Source of the DNA: Streptomyces venezuelae
GTDB lineage: Bacteria > Actinomycetota > Actinomycetes > Streptomycetales > Streptomycetaceae
DNA: 64,000 nt
Direction: 5' to 3'
NCBI RefSeq assembly: GCF_008642295.1
Contig: NZ_CP029190.1
Coordinates: 2,576,001 to 2,640,000, forward strand
A program made the position numbers and the translations under genes. The number at the start of each line of letters is the position of its first letter. The first letter of the stretch is position 1. Below are positions 57,136-64,000 of the stretch, one piece after another. Under the pieces are notes generated by a model. The model ran no database searches and was not told the origin of the DNA. It saw only the letters and a program-made list of their open reading frames with translations.

Positions 57136-58041
57136 TTGGCAGGCATCATGCGCGAGCGCTTCGTCGATGTCACGACAGAGCTGCTAGGCGTCCACGAGAA
57201 CCTTGCACTGGTGACCGCCGACCTCACCGCGGGGCTGTTCCGCGCGGCCAAGGAGAGCCACCCCGACCGGGTCGTCAACCTGGGGATCAGGGAACAGTTG
57301 CTGGTCAGCGTCGCGGGCGGGATGTCGCTGGCAGGAATGCGGCCGATCGCCCACAGCTTCGCACCCTTCCTCATCGAGCGGCCCTTCGAGCAGATCAAGC
57401 TCGATCTGAACCATCAGGACGCGGGCGCGGTCCTGGTCAGCGCCGGCGCCTCGTACGACATGGCGAGCAGCGGCCGGTCCCACCAGTCGCCCGGAGATGT
57501 CGCACTGCTGTCGACACTGCCCGACTGGACCATCCATGTTCCGGGCCACCCGGACGAGGCCGAGGCGCACCTGCGCGAGGCCGCGACCGGCGACGGACTC
57601 GTCTACGTCCGGCTGTCCAACCAGTCGAACGCCGAGCCGTACGGCCTGGACTCCGGGCACGGGTTCCGGGTCCTGCGCCGCGGAACACAGGCCACCGTCA
57701 TCGCGGTGGGGCCCCTGGCCGACGCCGTGCTGGAGGCCACCGAACACCTGGACGTCACCGTCCTCTACGGCGCCACCATCCGCCCCTTCGACACCGCCGG
57801 ACTGCGTGCGGTGGTAGGTGAGCAGGCGGTGGCCTCGGTCGTCCTCGTCGAGCCCTATCTCGCGGGAACATCGACCGCCGAAATCGCCGGCGCCCTTGTG
57901 GACCGGCCGCACAGAATCCTCGCTCTCGGGGTCTCGAAAGAAGAACTGCGGAACTACGGCTCGCCGCGCCAGCATGCCATTGCGCATGGCCTGGGCCCGG
58001 CCGGAATGCGCCGGAAGATTTCTTCTTTCCTTTCCTCTTGA
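57136..58041 (+). CDS. Transketolase C-terminal subunit
   Basis: The protein has 301 residues. The likely start is TTG 57136, seven bases after an AGAGGAG site; ATG 57148, four codons later, is an alternative. It holds the pyrimidine-binding half with the catalytic Glu motif RVVNLGIREQLLVSVAGG, then AHSFAPFLIERPFEQIK and SHQSPGDVALL, and a C-terminal transketolase domain (EPYLAGTSTAEIA). With the upstream subunit it should form a complete ThDP enzyme at an alpha2beta2 interface. The precursor-peptide gene starts 94 bp downstream, after a more AT-rich leader. Confidence 0.88.
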   Translation: MAGIMRERFVDVTTELLGVHENLALVTADLTAGLFRAAKESHPDRVVNLGIREQLLVSVAGGMSLAGMRPIAHSFAPFLIERPFEQIKLDLNHQDAGAVLVSAGASYDMASSGRSHQSPGDVALLSTLPDWTIHVPGHPDEAEAHLREAATGDGLVYVRLSNQSNAEPYGLDSGHGFRVLRRGTQATVIAVGPLADAVLEATEHLDVTVLYGATIRPFDTAGLRAVVGEQAVASVVLVEPYLAGTSTAEIAGALVDRPHRILALGVSKEELRNYGSPRQHAIAHGLGPAGMRRKISSFLSS

Positions 58042-58135
58042 CGAGAGATCCGCATTACCGTTCTAATTGTTTCACCAACCCGTTGAAAACAACGGGAAAT
58101 CGATTCACCGCCGGAAAAGAAAAAGGGGTATTCGA

Positions 58136-58261
58136 ATGTCCATCAACGACAAGCTCTCCGCCACCAACGAGGAGACCATCATCGCTGCCGCCGACGCTGA
58201 GGTCGCGGAGCTCTCCGACCACGAGCGCCCGATGGTCATCGGTGTCATCAACGAGGCCTAA
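58136..58261 (+). CDS. Candidate RiPP precursor peptide
   Basis: The protein has 41 residues from ATG 58136 (AAGGGG site). It is rich in Ala, Glu and Asp in the leader-like part (residues 1-31, with LSATNEETIIAAADAE and ELSDHER), followed by the hydrophobic C-terminus PMVIGVINEA (32-41). Its size, acidic leader, position ahead of YcaO/TfuA and modifying enzymes, and the strong hairpin behind it all fit a RiPP precursor. The single proline (Pro32) is just before the likely core. The core has no Cys, Ser or Thr, so azoles are unlikely; backbone thioamides and side-chain hydroxylation (for example of Asn39 or Val/Ile) are possible. An in-frame start at 58067 would add a basic, unlikely extension. 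Confidence 0.78.
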   Translation: MSINDKLSATNEETIIAAADAEVAELSDHERPMVIGVINEA

Positions 58262-58270
58262 AGCGTGATT

Positions 58271-58296
58271 CGGGGGCGGCCTTCGGGCCGCCCCCG
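58271..58296 (+). terminator. Attenuating hairpin after the precursor gene
   Basis: A perfect 11-bp stem (CGGGGGCGGCC/GGCCGCCCCCG) with loop TTCG starts nine bases after the precursor stop codon. Such a hairpin between a precursor gene and its enzymes commonly gives excess precursor mRNA. There is no T-run except TTTCG further on. Confidence 0.75.
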
Positions 58297-58326
58297 ATCG
58301 GTTTCGATTTAGTGATAAGGATTCTC

Positions 58327-59199
58327 GTGGAAACCGTACATCCACTGACTCGCCTCATTGACGAAGTCGACCTCATGGGCGCCTTCTGGAACAAGAGGCA
58401 CGGGTTGTTCAAGAATGCCTCTCCGGTGGCGGGAATGCTGGATGAGACGGCCATTCAGGAAGTGCTCGACGTCGGCCTGCTCCGCTGGCCGTACTTCATG
58501 CTCCTGAAGGAGGGGATCCAGCCGGCGATCTCGGACTTCACCCGCACCAGGAACGTCCGCGGCCAGAGCGTGAGCGACTTCGCCGACGCCGAGAAGGTCC
58601 GGAAGCACCTGGCCGGCGGCGCCACCATGAAGCTGAGCCAGCTCGAGGACTGGCACCGGCCGACGCGGCAGCTCATGGACGAGATCGAGAGCAGGCTCCC
58701 CGCCGAGCTCAAGGCCTATGTCTTCTACACCCCGTGCGACAACACCGGCATGCTTCCGCACCGGGACCCGTCCCATGTGCTCGCCGTGCAGATCGCCGGC
58801 GCCAAGGAATGGCGCATCTACGACGCTCCGGACAAGGTCGACTCCCGTGGCGGACTCCTGCCCGAGCTGGATGCGGACAGCCACTCGCGCTCCTTCGTCA
58901 TGGAGCCCGGGGATGTCCTCTACCTGCCGCACGGCGTCCCCCATGTCGCCACGGCCCGGACGGGCACCTCGCTCCACCTGACCCTGACCCTCACCGAGCC
59001 GGCCCCGCTGGAGCTCGTCGAGTCCCTGATGCAGGGCTTCGGCGAGGAAGCGGACCGCCTGGAATCCACCACCTCCGGCATCTCCACCGAGGCCAAGGCC
59101 GAGGCGGTGACCCGTGCGTTGCTCGGCTACCTGGACCAGGTGGACCCGGACGCACTCGTGGACAAGACCGTGGCGCGCATGCGGAACCGGAGGGCCTGA
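58327..59199 (+). CDS. JmjC/cupin-type Fe(II) oxygenase, first copy
   Basis: The protein has 290 residues from GTG 58327 (AAGG six bases upstream); GTG 58312 is an alternative. It belongs to the cupin_4/JmjC group related to RoxA and NO66, protein hydroxylases using Fe(II) and 2-oxoglutarate. The metal site is visible: His145 and Asp147 in PHRDPSH, and His206 in PHGVPH. The C-terminal helical part (after 235) fits the dimerisation/winged-helix region. It is a good candidate for hydroxylating a side chain of the precursor peptide, perhaps a beta-carbon. Confidence 0.85.
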   Translation: METVHPLTRLIDEVDLMGAFWNKRHGLFKNASPVAGMLDETAIQEVLDVGLLRWPYFMLLKEGIQPAISDFTRTRNVRGQSVSDFADAEKVRKHLAGGATMKLSQLEDWHRPTRQLMDEIESRLPAELKAYVFYTPCDNTGMLPHRDPSHVLAVQIAGAKEWRIYDAPDKVDSRGGLLPELDADSHSRSFVMEPGDVLYLPHGVPHVATARTGTSLHLTLTLTEPAPLELVESLMQGFGEEADRLESTTSGISTEAKAEAVTRALLGYLDQVDPDALVDKTVARMRNRRA

Positions 59200-59203
59200 A
59201 CCG

Positions 59204-60070
59204 ATGACCATCGACGTTTCCGCGCGGACGGAAGAGACCACGCGGGCACCCGAGCACCTCGCCGACCTCGTCGGTGACGCCGAGACCTTCCTCGGCGAGG
59301 TATGGGGAATCCGTACGGCCACGTTCAGCTGCGAGCCGGCGAAGACGCTGCTCTCCACGGCGGACGTCTGGAACGAGCTGGACTGCGGCTCGCTGGTCGC
59401 CCCCTACTTCGGCATCCTCAGGGAGGGCACCGACCCCACGGTCTCGGGCGTCGCCGAGACCCGGATCGTCCAGACGAAGCCCCGGCCCGGGTACGCGAAG
59501 CCGGCCGCGGTGCGCGAGCTGGTCGCCTCCGGCCACGTCTTCGTGCTGAGCCAACTGGAAGACTGGAAGGGCCCGATCGGCGCACTCGTCGACGCGCTCC
59601 GAACCGAATGCCGTGCCCAGGCCGGTGCCGACGCGTACTTCTGCGCCGCCGGATCCGATGGCGTACCCGCCCATGCGGACGGCGCCCACACCCTCACCGT
59701 GCAGCTCGAAGGCCGTATGCGCTGGATCGTGGGCGAGGGCGGGCAGGCCACCGAGACCGTGCTCGAAGCCGGCGACGTCCTCTACGTCCCGGCCGGGCGG
59801 GTGCGCCGGGGAGCCCCGGCCGGCACCGATGCCCTGCACCTGGTGATCTCGCTCCAGCAGCCCACCGCCCGGGATCTCGCCGAGCTGGCCCTGGCCGTGT
59901 TCCTCAAGGGCTCCGCCGCGGCAGGGGTGGCCGGAACGCATCACTTCCTGTCCGTGGAGGAGAAGGTCGCCTGGCTCCGGAGCGAGCTGCACGCCCATCT
60001 CGCCGGCCAGGACCACGGAGCGCTGGCAGCACAGGCCGTACGGCTCCGGCAGCGCGAAGGCAGGGCGTAG
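59204..60070 (+). CDS. JmjC/cupin-type protein, second copy, distal His lost
   Basis: The protein has 288 residues (ATG 59204, four bases after the previous stop). It shares the fold and many blocks of the upstream gene (LSQLEDWKGPI against LSQLEDWHRPT; AGDVLYVPAG against PGDVLYLPHG). The first metal ligands remain (His157 and Asp159 in PAHADG), but the third ligand position reads PAGRVR (Arg201) instead of PHGVPH. So it probably cannot bind iron normally. Like other pseudo-enzyme pairs it may form a heterodimer with the first copy, bind the peptide, or have changed chemistry. Confidence 0.82.
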   Translation: MTIDVSARTEETTRAPEHLADLVGDAETFLGEVWGIRTATFSCEPAKTLLSTADVWNELDCGSLVAPYFGILREGTDPTVSGVAETRIVQTKPRPGYAKPAAVRELVASGHVFVLSQLEDWKGPIGALVDALRTECRAQAGADAYFCAAGSDGVPAHADGAHTLTVQLEGRMRWIVGEGGQATETVLEAGDVLYVPAGRVRRGAPAGTDALHLVISLQQPTARDLAELALAVFLKGSAAAGVAGTHHFLSVEEKVAWLRSELHAHLAGQDHGALAAQAVRLRQREGRA

Positions 60071-60074
60071 CACC

Positions 60075-62123
60075 GTGCCCGGACCCACCACCGAAGGCAG
60101 CGCCGGGACCGCTCTGTTCGAACTCCTGCGGACACAGCAGCGGCTGACGAGGGCGCACCGCCTGGGCAGCCGTCTTCTCGTCGAATCCCAGATCGAGCGG
60201 GAGAACCGTCCCGACCTCGTTCCCTTCGTGCTGGGCTACTCCCCCGACCACGGCGACGGGCCGACCCTGCTGCACGCACACGCGGGCGCCTCGTCGGTGA
60301 CCGTCCTCGGTGACGAGGACTACCTCTTCCTCTCGGACCGGCGCCCGCCGGCGGAAAACTCTCTGGGCTCGGTGGGCGGCCGGTCGCTCTGGCGGCACCG
60401 CGAGGGGCGGGAACCGCAGGCACTGCTCGGCACCGCCCGCGACGTGGTCTGCTACGCCGCCGCCGGCCGGACGGCCGTCGCGGCCGTCTGGGTGCACGCC
60501 AAGGCGGACTCCTTCGCAGCGGACCGGGCTCTCCGGGAGCAGGAGGCCCGGGAGGGCCTGACCGCGGTGACCGTCGAGGGCGACCTCTGGCCGCGCTCCA
60601 GCCAGCAGTTCGGCACCGAGGTACTCAAGCTGGTCGTCCTGTCCCTGGCCGAGAATGCCGGCGATGCCGGGGAGGCCGGGGATACGGCCGAGCCGGTCCT
60701 GCTGGAACTTCCCCTCGACCGGGACACCCGGCTGTCCGGGCAGGTCGCCCTGACCCCCGACGGCCGCCGCTGCGCCGCCGGGCTGGTCCGCTTCCTGCCC
60801 GGCGGGCACCGTCGCTACGGGCTACTCCTGTTCTCCCCGGGCTTCTCCCCGGACCTGCCGGATGAGGCCCGGCAGGTCTGGGCCGAGGACGACCTGAGCG
60901 ACGCGGTCGCGTCCCCCGACGGCGCCTGGTTCGCCTGCACCGCGGAACGGATCGCGGTCCCCGGTATGGCGCCCCGTCAGGAGGCGGCCCTGGTGTCGAG
61001 CGACGGACTCGACGTCCGCAAGGTCGCTCAGGCCCACCGCGACTGGCTTCAGCCCCGCTGCTGGCAGGACTCCACGACGCTGCTGTGCACCGGCGAGGAG
61101 GACGGGCGGCGCCACCTCTGGCGGATCGCCGTCGACACGGACGTCATCACACGGTTGGACGCCGGCGGCTCGGTGCTCTCCGTGACGGCCCGCGGGAGCG
61201 AGGCCCTGGTCGTCCGCTCCTCCATCGGGTCGCCCCCCTCGGTCGTGGCCCTCTCGCTCGCCACACCGGAGGCCACCCGCACGGAGGTCTTCGCCCCGGC
61301 CGCCGCGGCCATCCCCCGGGGCAGGATGGAGCGTCTCACCTACGAGGCACCCGACGGAGCCAGGTGGAGCAGCTGGCTCTGCCTGCCCGAGGACTTCGAC
61401 GGGGATGCCGGCGGCGGGCTTCCCGTCCTCGTCTGGTGCCACGGCGGGCCGATGCTCAGCTGGACCGACTGGTCCTGGCGGTGGAACCCCTGGCCGTTCG
61501 TCGCCGACGGGTACGCGGTCCTGATGCCCGACCCTCCCCTGTCGGTCGGGTACGGCCAGGACGCCATCGAGCGCGGGTGGGGGAAATGGACCTCCGAGGT
61601 GGCCGCCGTGGCCGCCGAGCAGATCGGGGACGCACTGCTCGATCCCCGTCTCGACGCCGAGCGGGTGGCGGTGATGGGAGCGAGCTTCGGCGGCTTCCTC
61701 TCGCTGGCACTGGGAACCCTCCTGCCCGAACCGCGCCTGATCGTCAGCCACTGCGGCTGGGCCGATTTCCCCGCGGTGGCCCGGGCCTGCGATCTGCACT
61801 GGCACTGGCTGCGCGAGTACGGCCCGGTGGATGCCTCGCCGGCCTACCGCTCGGAGAGCCTCTCGCTCGAGGCCATCTCGCCGCGGACCAAGGTGCTCCT
61901 GTCCCACGGATGTGAGGACAGCCATGTGCCGGTCGGTGAATCGCGCGCCGTGTACCGGGCGCTGGACACCCTGGGCGTGGACGTCGAACTCATGCTCGTC
62001 CCGGACGAGCGGCACAGCATCCTCAGACCCGCGAACGCCGCCGCCTGGCACCGGTGGGTCGCCCAGGCATGTCGCGAGAGGCTCGGCAAGCGGTCGGCCA
62101 GAAAGGAATTCAGCGTCAGATGA
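60075..62123 (+). CDS. S9 prolyl-oligopeptidase-type protease
   Basis: The protein has 682 residues from GTG 60075. A beta-propeller-like N-terminal region (to about 415; for example LSDAVASPDGAWFACT) precedes an alpha/beta hydrolase with WCHGGPMLSWTDWSW, the nucleophile in MGASFGGFLSLA, Asp in SHGCEDSHVPVG and His in PDERHSIL. The triad is complete. No signal peptide is evident. In RiPP operons such proteases remove the leader. The precursor has exactly one proline, at the probable leader/core border, which fits post-proline cleavage. It overlaps the YcaO gene by four bases. Confidence 0.88.
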   Translation: MPGPTTEGSAGTALFELLRTQQRLTRAHRLGSRLLVESQIERENRPDLVPFVLGYSPDHGDGPTLLHAHAGASSVTVLGDEDYLFLSDRRPPAENSLGSVGGRSLWRHREGREPQALLGTARDVVCYAAAGRTAVAAVWVHAKADSFAADRALREQEAREGLTAVTVEGDLWPRSSQQFGTEVLKLVVLSLAENAGDAGEAGDTAEPVLLELPLDRDTRLSGQVALTPDGRRCAAGLVRFLPGGHRRYGLLLFSPGFSPDLPDEARQVWAEDDLSDAVASPDGAWFACTAERIAVPGMAPRQEAALVSSDGLDVRKVAQAHRDWLQPRCWQDSTTLLCTGEEDGRRHLWRIAVDTDVITRLDAGGSVLSVTARGSEALVVRSSIGSPPSVVALSLATPEATRTEVFAPAAAAIPRGRMERLTYEAPDGARWSSWLCLPEDFDGDAGGGLPVLVWCHGGPMLSWTDWSWRWNPWPFVADGYAVLMPDPPLSVGYGQDAIERGWGKWTSEVAAVAAEQIGDALLDPRLDAERVAVMGASFGGFLSLALGTLLPEPRLIVSHCGWADFPAVARACDLHWHWLREYGPVDASPAYRSESLSLEAISPRTKVLLSHGCEDSHVPVGESRAVYRALDTLGVDVELMLVPDERHSILRPANAAAWHRWVAQACRERLGKRSARKEFSVR

Positions 62124-63397
62124 CGATCGTTCATACGCGTGTCCCTGCGAGCCTCGACCGGACCCACTGGTTCCCGCCCGCGGCCGACGCGCCCGCCACC
62201 GCCTGCGGCACCTCCCTGCGGACCCGCACGCTGGAAGAGACGGAGGCGCTGGCCCGGGCCAGCTTCACCCGGTGCGGAATCACCCGGGTCGCCGATGTCA
62301 CCGAGCTCGATGTCCTCGGCATCCCGGTCTTCAACAGCTTCCGGCCCGCCGCGGCACCCGGGCTCAATACGGTGACCAGCGGAAAGGGCATGACCGCGGC
62401 GGCAGCCCGGGTCTCGGCCATGATGGAGGCGATCGAGCGGACCTGGTGCGAACAGCGGGCGGGTGAGCCCCCGCTGCGGGCTTCGTACGCCGAGCTGTGC
62501 GCCTCGGGCGTCCCCGCGCTCGACCCCCGGCGCCTGATCCTCAAGCGGGGCCACACCTGGACCGAGGACGCGTCCATCGCCTGGTGGCCCGTACGGGAAC
62601 TGGCCTCGAACACCGAGGTGCTCATTCCCGCTCTCGCGGTGTTCGTGCCCTTCCCGAACGAGTGCGGGATGTTCCGGTCGAACACCATCGGCCTCGCCGT
62701 GGGCAACAGCCCCCAGGAGGCCCTGCTGCACGGACTGCTCGAGACCATCGAGCACGACTGCACGGCATTCGGCGAGACCCTCAAGAGCGGCTGGAACATC
62801 CGGCTGTCCTCGCTGCCGGACGCCGCCCGGGAACTGGTCGGCCGGTTCGGGCAGATGGGGGTCAACGTCCAGGTCTTCGCCTATGTCAACGACATCGGAG
62901 TACCGACGTTCTTCGCGACCACCGACGACACCCAGGCCGGCGACGGGATGCTCTTCAACGGCGGCGCGGGCTGCCATCTCGATCCGGTCGTCGCGGTGAC
63001 CCGCGCGCTGACGGAGGCGGCCCAGTCGAGGCTCGCGGTGATCGCGGGCGCACGGGAGGACTTCGCGGGCCAGGCCTACCGCCGCCACTCCTCCTACGAA
63101 GCCCTCCGCGAGATGTACGAGGTGTGGAGCAGCGGGCGGCCCACGGCGGATTTCGACGTGGTCCAGAGCTCGAGCACCGGCACGACGGACGGCGACCTCG
63201 AGGTGGTCCTGGCCGGACTGGAACGCGCCGGGCTCCCGCTGGTCTTCGCCACGGAACTGGCCCCCGACGACCTTCCGTTCTCGGTCACCAAGGTGATCGT
63301 GCCCGGACTCGAGGTCTACCACAACGATCCCGCGCGGCTGGGAACACGCCTGCACCGCGAGATGGTGCGAGCCGGACTCACAAAGGCCCTGTCATGA
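62120..63397 (+). CDS. YcaO-domain protein, thioamidation type
   Basis: The protein has 425 residues (ATG 62120, ATGA overlap with the protease gene). The YcaO ATP/Mg-binding signature is clear: MMEAIER (Glu103, Glu106), LLETIEHD (Glu208, Glu211) and EAAQSR (Glu299, Arg304). The C-terminus ends in RAGLTKALS and lacks the PxPxP tail of azoline cyclodehydratases. YcaO proteins activate the peptide backbone amide with ATP. Together with TfuA this one would install a thioamide rather than an azoline. The adjacent precursor has no Cys, Ser or Thr in its presumed core, which agrees. Coupled to TfuA by another ATGA overlap. Confidence 0.93.
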   Translation: MTIVHTRVPASLDRTHWFPPAADAPATACGTSLRTRTLEETEALARASFTRCGITRVADVTELDVLGIPVFNSFRPAAAPGLNTVTSGKGMTAAAARVSAMMEAIERTWCEQRAGEPPLRASYAELCASGVPALDPRRLILKRGHTWTEDASIAWWPVRELASNTEVLIPALAVFVPFPNECGMFRSNTIGLAVGNSPQEALLHGLLETIEHDCTAFGETLKSGWNIRLSSLPDAARELVGRFGQMGVNVQVFAYVNDIGVPTFFATTDDTQAGDGMLFNGGAGCHLDPVVAVTRALTEAAQSRLAVIAGAREDFAGQAYRRHSSYEALREMYEVWSSGRPTADFDVVQSSSTGTTDGDLEVVLAGLERAGLPLVFATELAPDDLPFSVTKVIVPGLEVYHNDPARLGTRLHREMVRAGLTKALS

Positions 63398-64000
63398 CGA
63401 TCAGCCCCACCATCACGGTGTTCACCGGCCCCTCGCTGCGCCCGGCGGACCTCACCCGGCTCCAAGGCCTCGCCCGGGAACGGAACCGGACGCTCGATCT
63501 GCGGCCCCCGGTCCGCCGGCACGATCTGCTGGCCCTCATCGGCGCGGAGTCCCCTCGTAAAGTCATCATGCTGGACGGGGAGTTCGGCCAGAGTCTCGCG
63601 GTGAGCGTGACCGAGGTGCGGGCCCTGCTGTTCGCCGGGCAGCCGCTGTCCGGCGCGTCCTCGATGGGCGCGCTGCGGGCCGTGGAATGCCGGACGATCG
63701 GGATGACCGGCAGCGGCTGGGTCTACTCGCAGTACCTGAACGGCTCGATCGACTCCGATGGCGATGTGGCGCTGCTGTACGACCCGGAGGACTTCACCCC
63801 CGTCACCATTCCGCTGGTGAACGTCCGCTGGCTGCTGGCGGAACGGGTGCGGGAAGGCGACCTCTCCGCCGAAGAGGCGAGCAGTGCGCTGGAGATCGCG
63901 AAGGCCCTGAACTTCCGGGACAGACGGCATTCCGTTCTGTTGAAGCAGTGGAAGCACGGGCTCCCCGAGGGCGCCGCGGCGGCCCTGGAAGCACATTTCG
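63394..64000 (+). CDS. TfuA-like protein, truncated by the window end
   Basis: At least 202 residues are visible from ATG 63394, overlapping the YcaO stop. The TfuA core shows in TVFTGPSLRPAD at the start, KVIMLDGEFGQSLAVSVTEVRALLFAG and SGASSMGALRAVE. TfuA works with YcaO to form thioamides, likely by handling the sulfur donor. The C-terminus, and any further genes such as transport or sulfur delivery, lie beyond the window. Confidence 0.92.
   Translation, partial: MTISPTITVFTGPSLRPADLTRLQGLARERNRTLDLRPPVRRHDLLALIGAESPRKVIMLDGEFGQSLAVSVTEVRALLFAGQPLSGASSMGALRAVECRTIGMTGSGWVYSQYLNGSIDSDGDVALLYDPEDFTPVTIPLVNVRWLLAERVREGDLSAEEASSALEIAKALNFRDRRHSVLLKQWKHGLPEGAAAALEAHF

Noticed and set aside
58067..58135. 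A 23-residue N-terminal extension of the RiPP precursor
   Set aside because: It is strongly basic, unlike the acidic leader that follows, and ATG 58136 has a suitable AAGGGG site.
1..64000. CRISPR arrays, tRNA and rRNA genes
   Set aside because: No regularly spaced repeats with unique spacers, no cloverleaf-like sequence and no rRNA-like segment were noticed by eye in the window.

Overview
The window is very GC-rich DNA with Streptomyces-style genes: two SARP-type regulators, an AfsR-like regulator, stand-alone MbtH proteins, type II thioesterases and short intergenic gaps. I read it as part of a Streptomyces (or close relative) chromosome carrying two adjacent specialised-metabolite loci.

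Bases 1-4500 are flanking genes: the end of a zinc-type alcohol dehydrogenase/quinone reductase, a DUF4097 protein, and a DrrAB-like ABC exporter divergent from a TetR regulator, with three copies of one 19-bp operator between them.

Bases 4684-45800 look like a nonribosomal peptide locus. One leftward operon (28535 to 4684) encodes a type II thioesterase, an acyl-AMP-ligase/ketoreductase/carrier loading protein, a 5447-residue four-module NRPS (C-A-T-E, C-A-T, C-A-T-E, C-A-T-TE), MbtH and two P450s. Around it lie a small SARP, a divergent flavin-dependent halogenase, an S9 peptidase, an AfsR-like SARP-NB-ARC-TPR regulator, a small secreted peptide with a duplicated APWPVAPK motif, a phosphopantetheinyl transferase, a flavin reductase, a second thioesterase, a sulfotransferase, a second MbtH, a transaldolase homologue without its catalytic lysine, a fused aminodeoxychorismate synthase and a methyltransferase. 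Three of the four adenylation domains carry nearly the same pocket code, DVFSVA(S/G)YAK, which I associate with piperazic acid. The likely product is an acyl-capped tetrapeptide with D residues at positions 1 and 3.

Bases 46093-54779 are an intermediate zone: a GAF/PucR regulator, a domesticated IS701-type transposase lacking its first catalytic Asp, a tandem-repeat-rich stretch, a second phosphopantetheinyl transferase, a secreted subtilisin, and a pair of secreted proteins resembling the WxL/DUF916 system of Firmicutes. A leftward pair (GNAT acetyltransferase and aldo/keto reductase) follows.

Bases 56382-64000 hold the most novel-looking region, a rightward RiPP operon: a transketolase split into two subunits, a 41-residue precursor peptide followed by a strong hairpin, two JmjC/cupin-type hydroxylase homologues (the second missing its distal Fe-binding His), a prolyl-oligopeptidase-type S9 protease, a YcaO protein and a TfuA protein cut by the window end. 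YcaO plus TfuA points to backbone thioamidation. The presumed core has no Cys, Ser or Thr, so azoline formation is not an option there. I do not recall a described RiPP family combining these enzymes. No tRNA, rRNA, CRISPR array or complete insertion sequence was seen.
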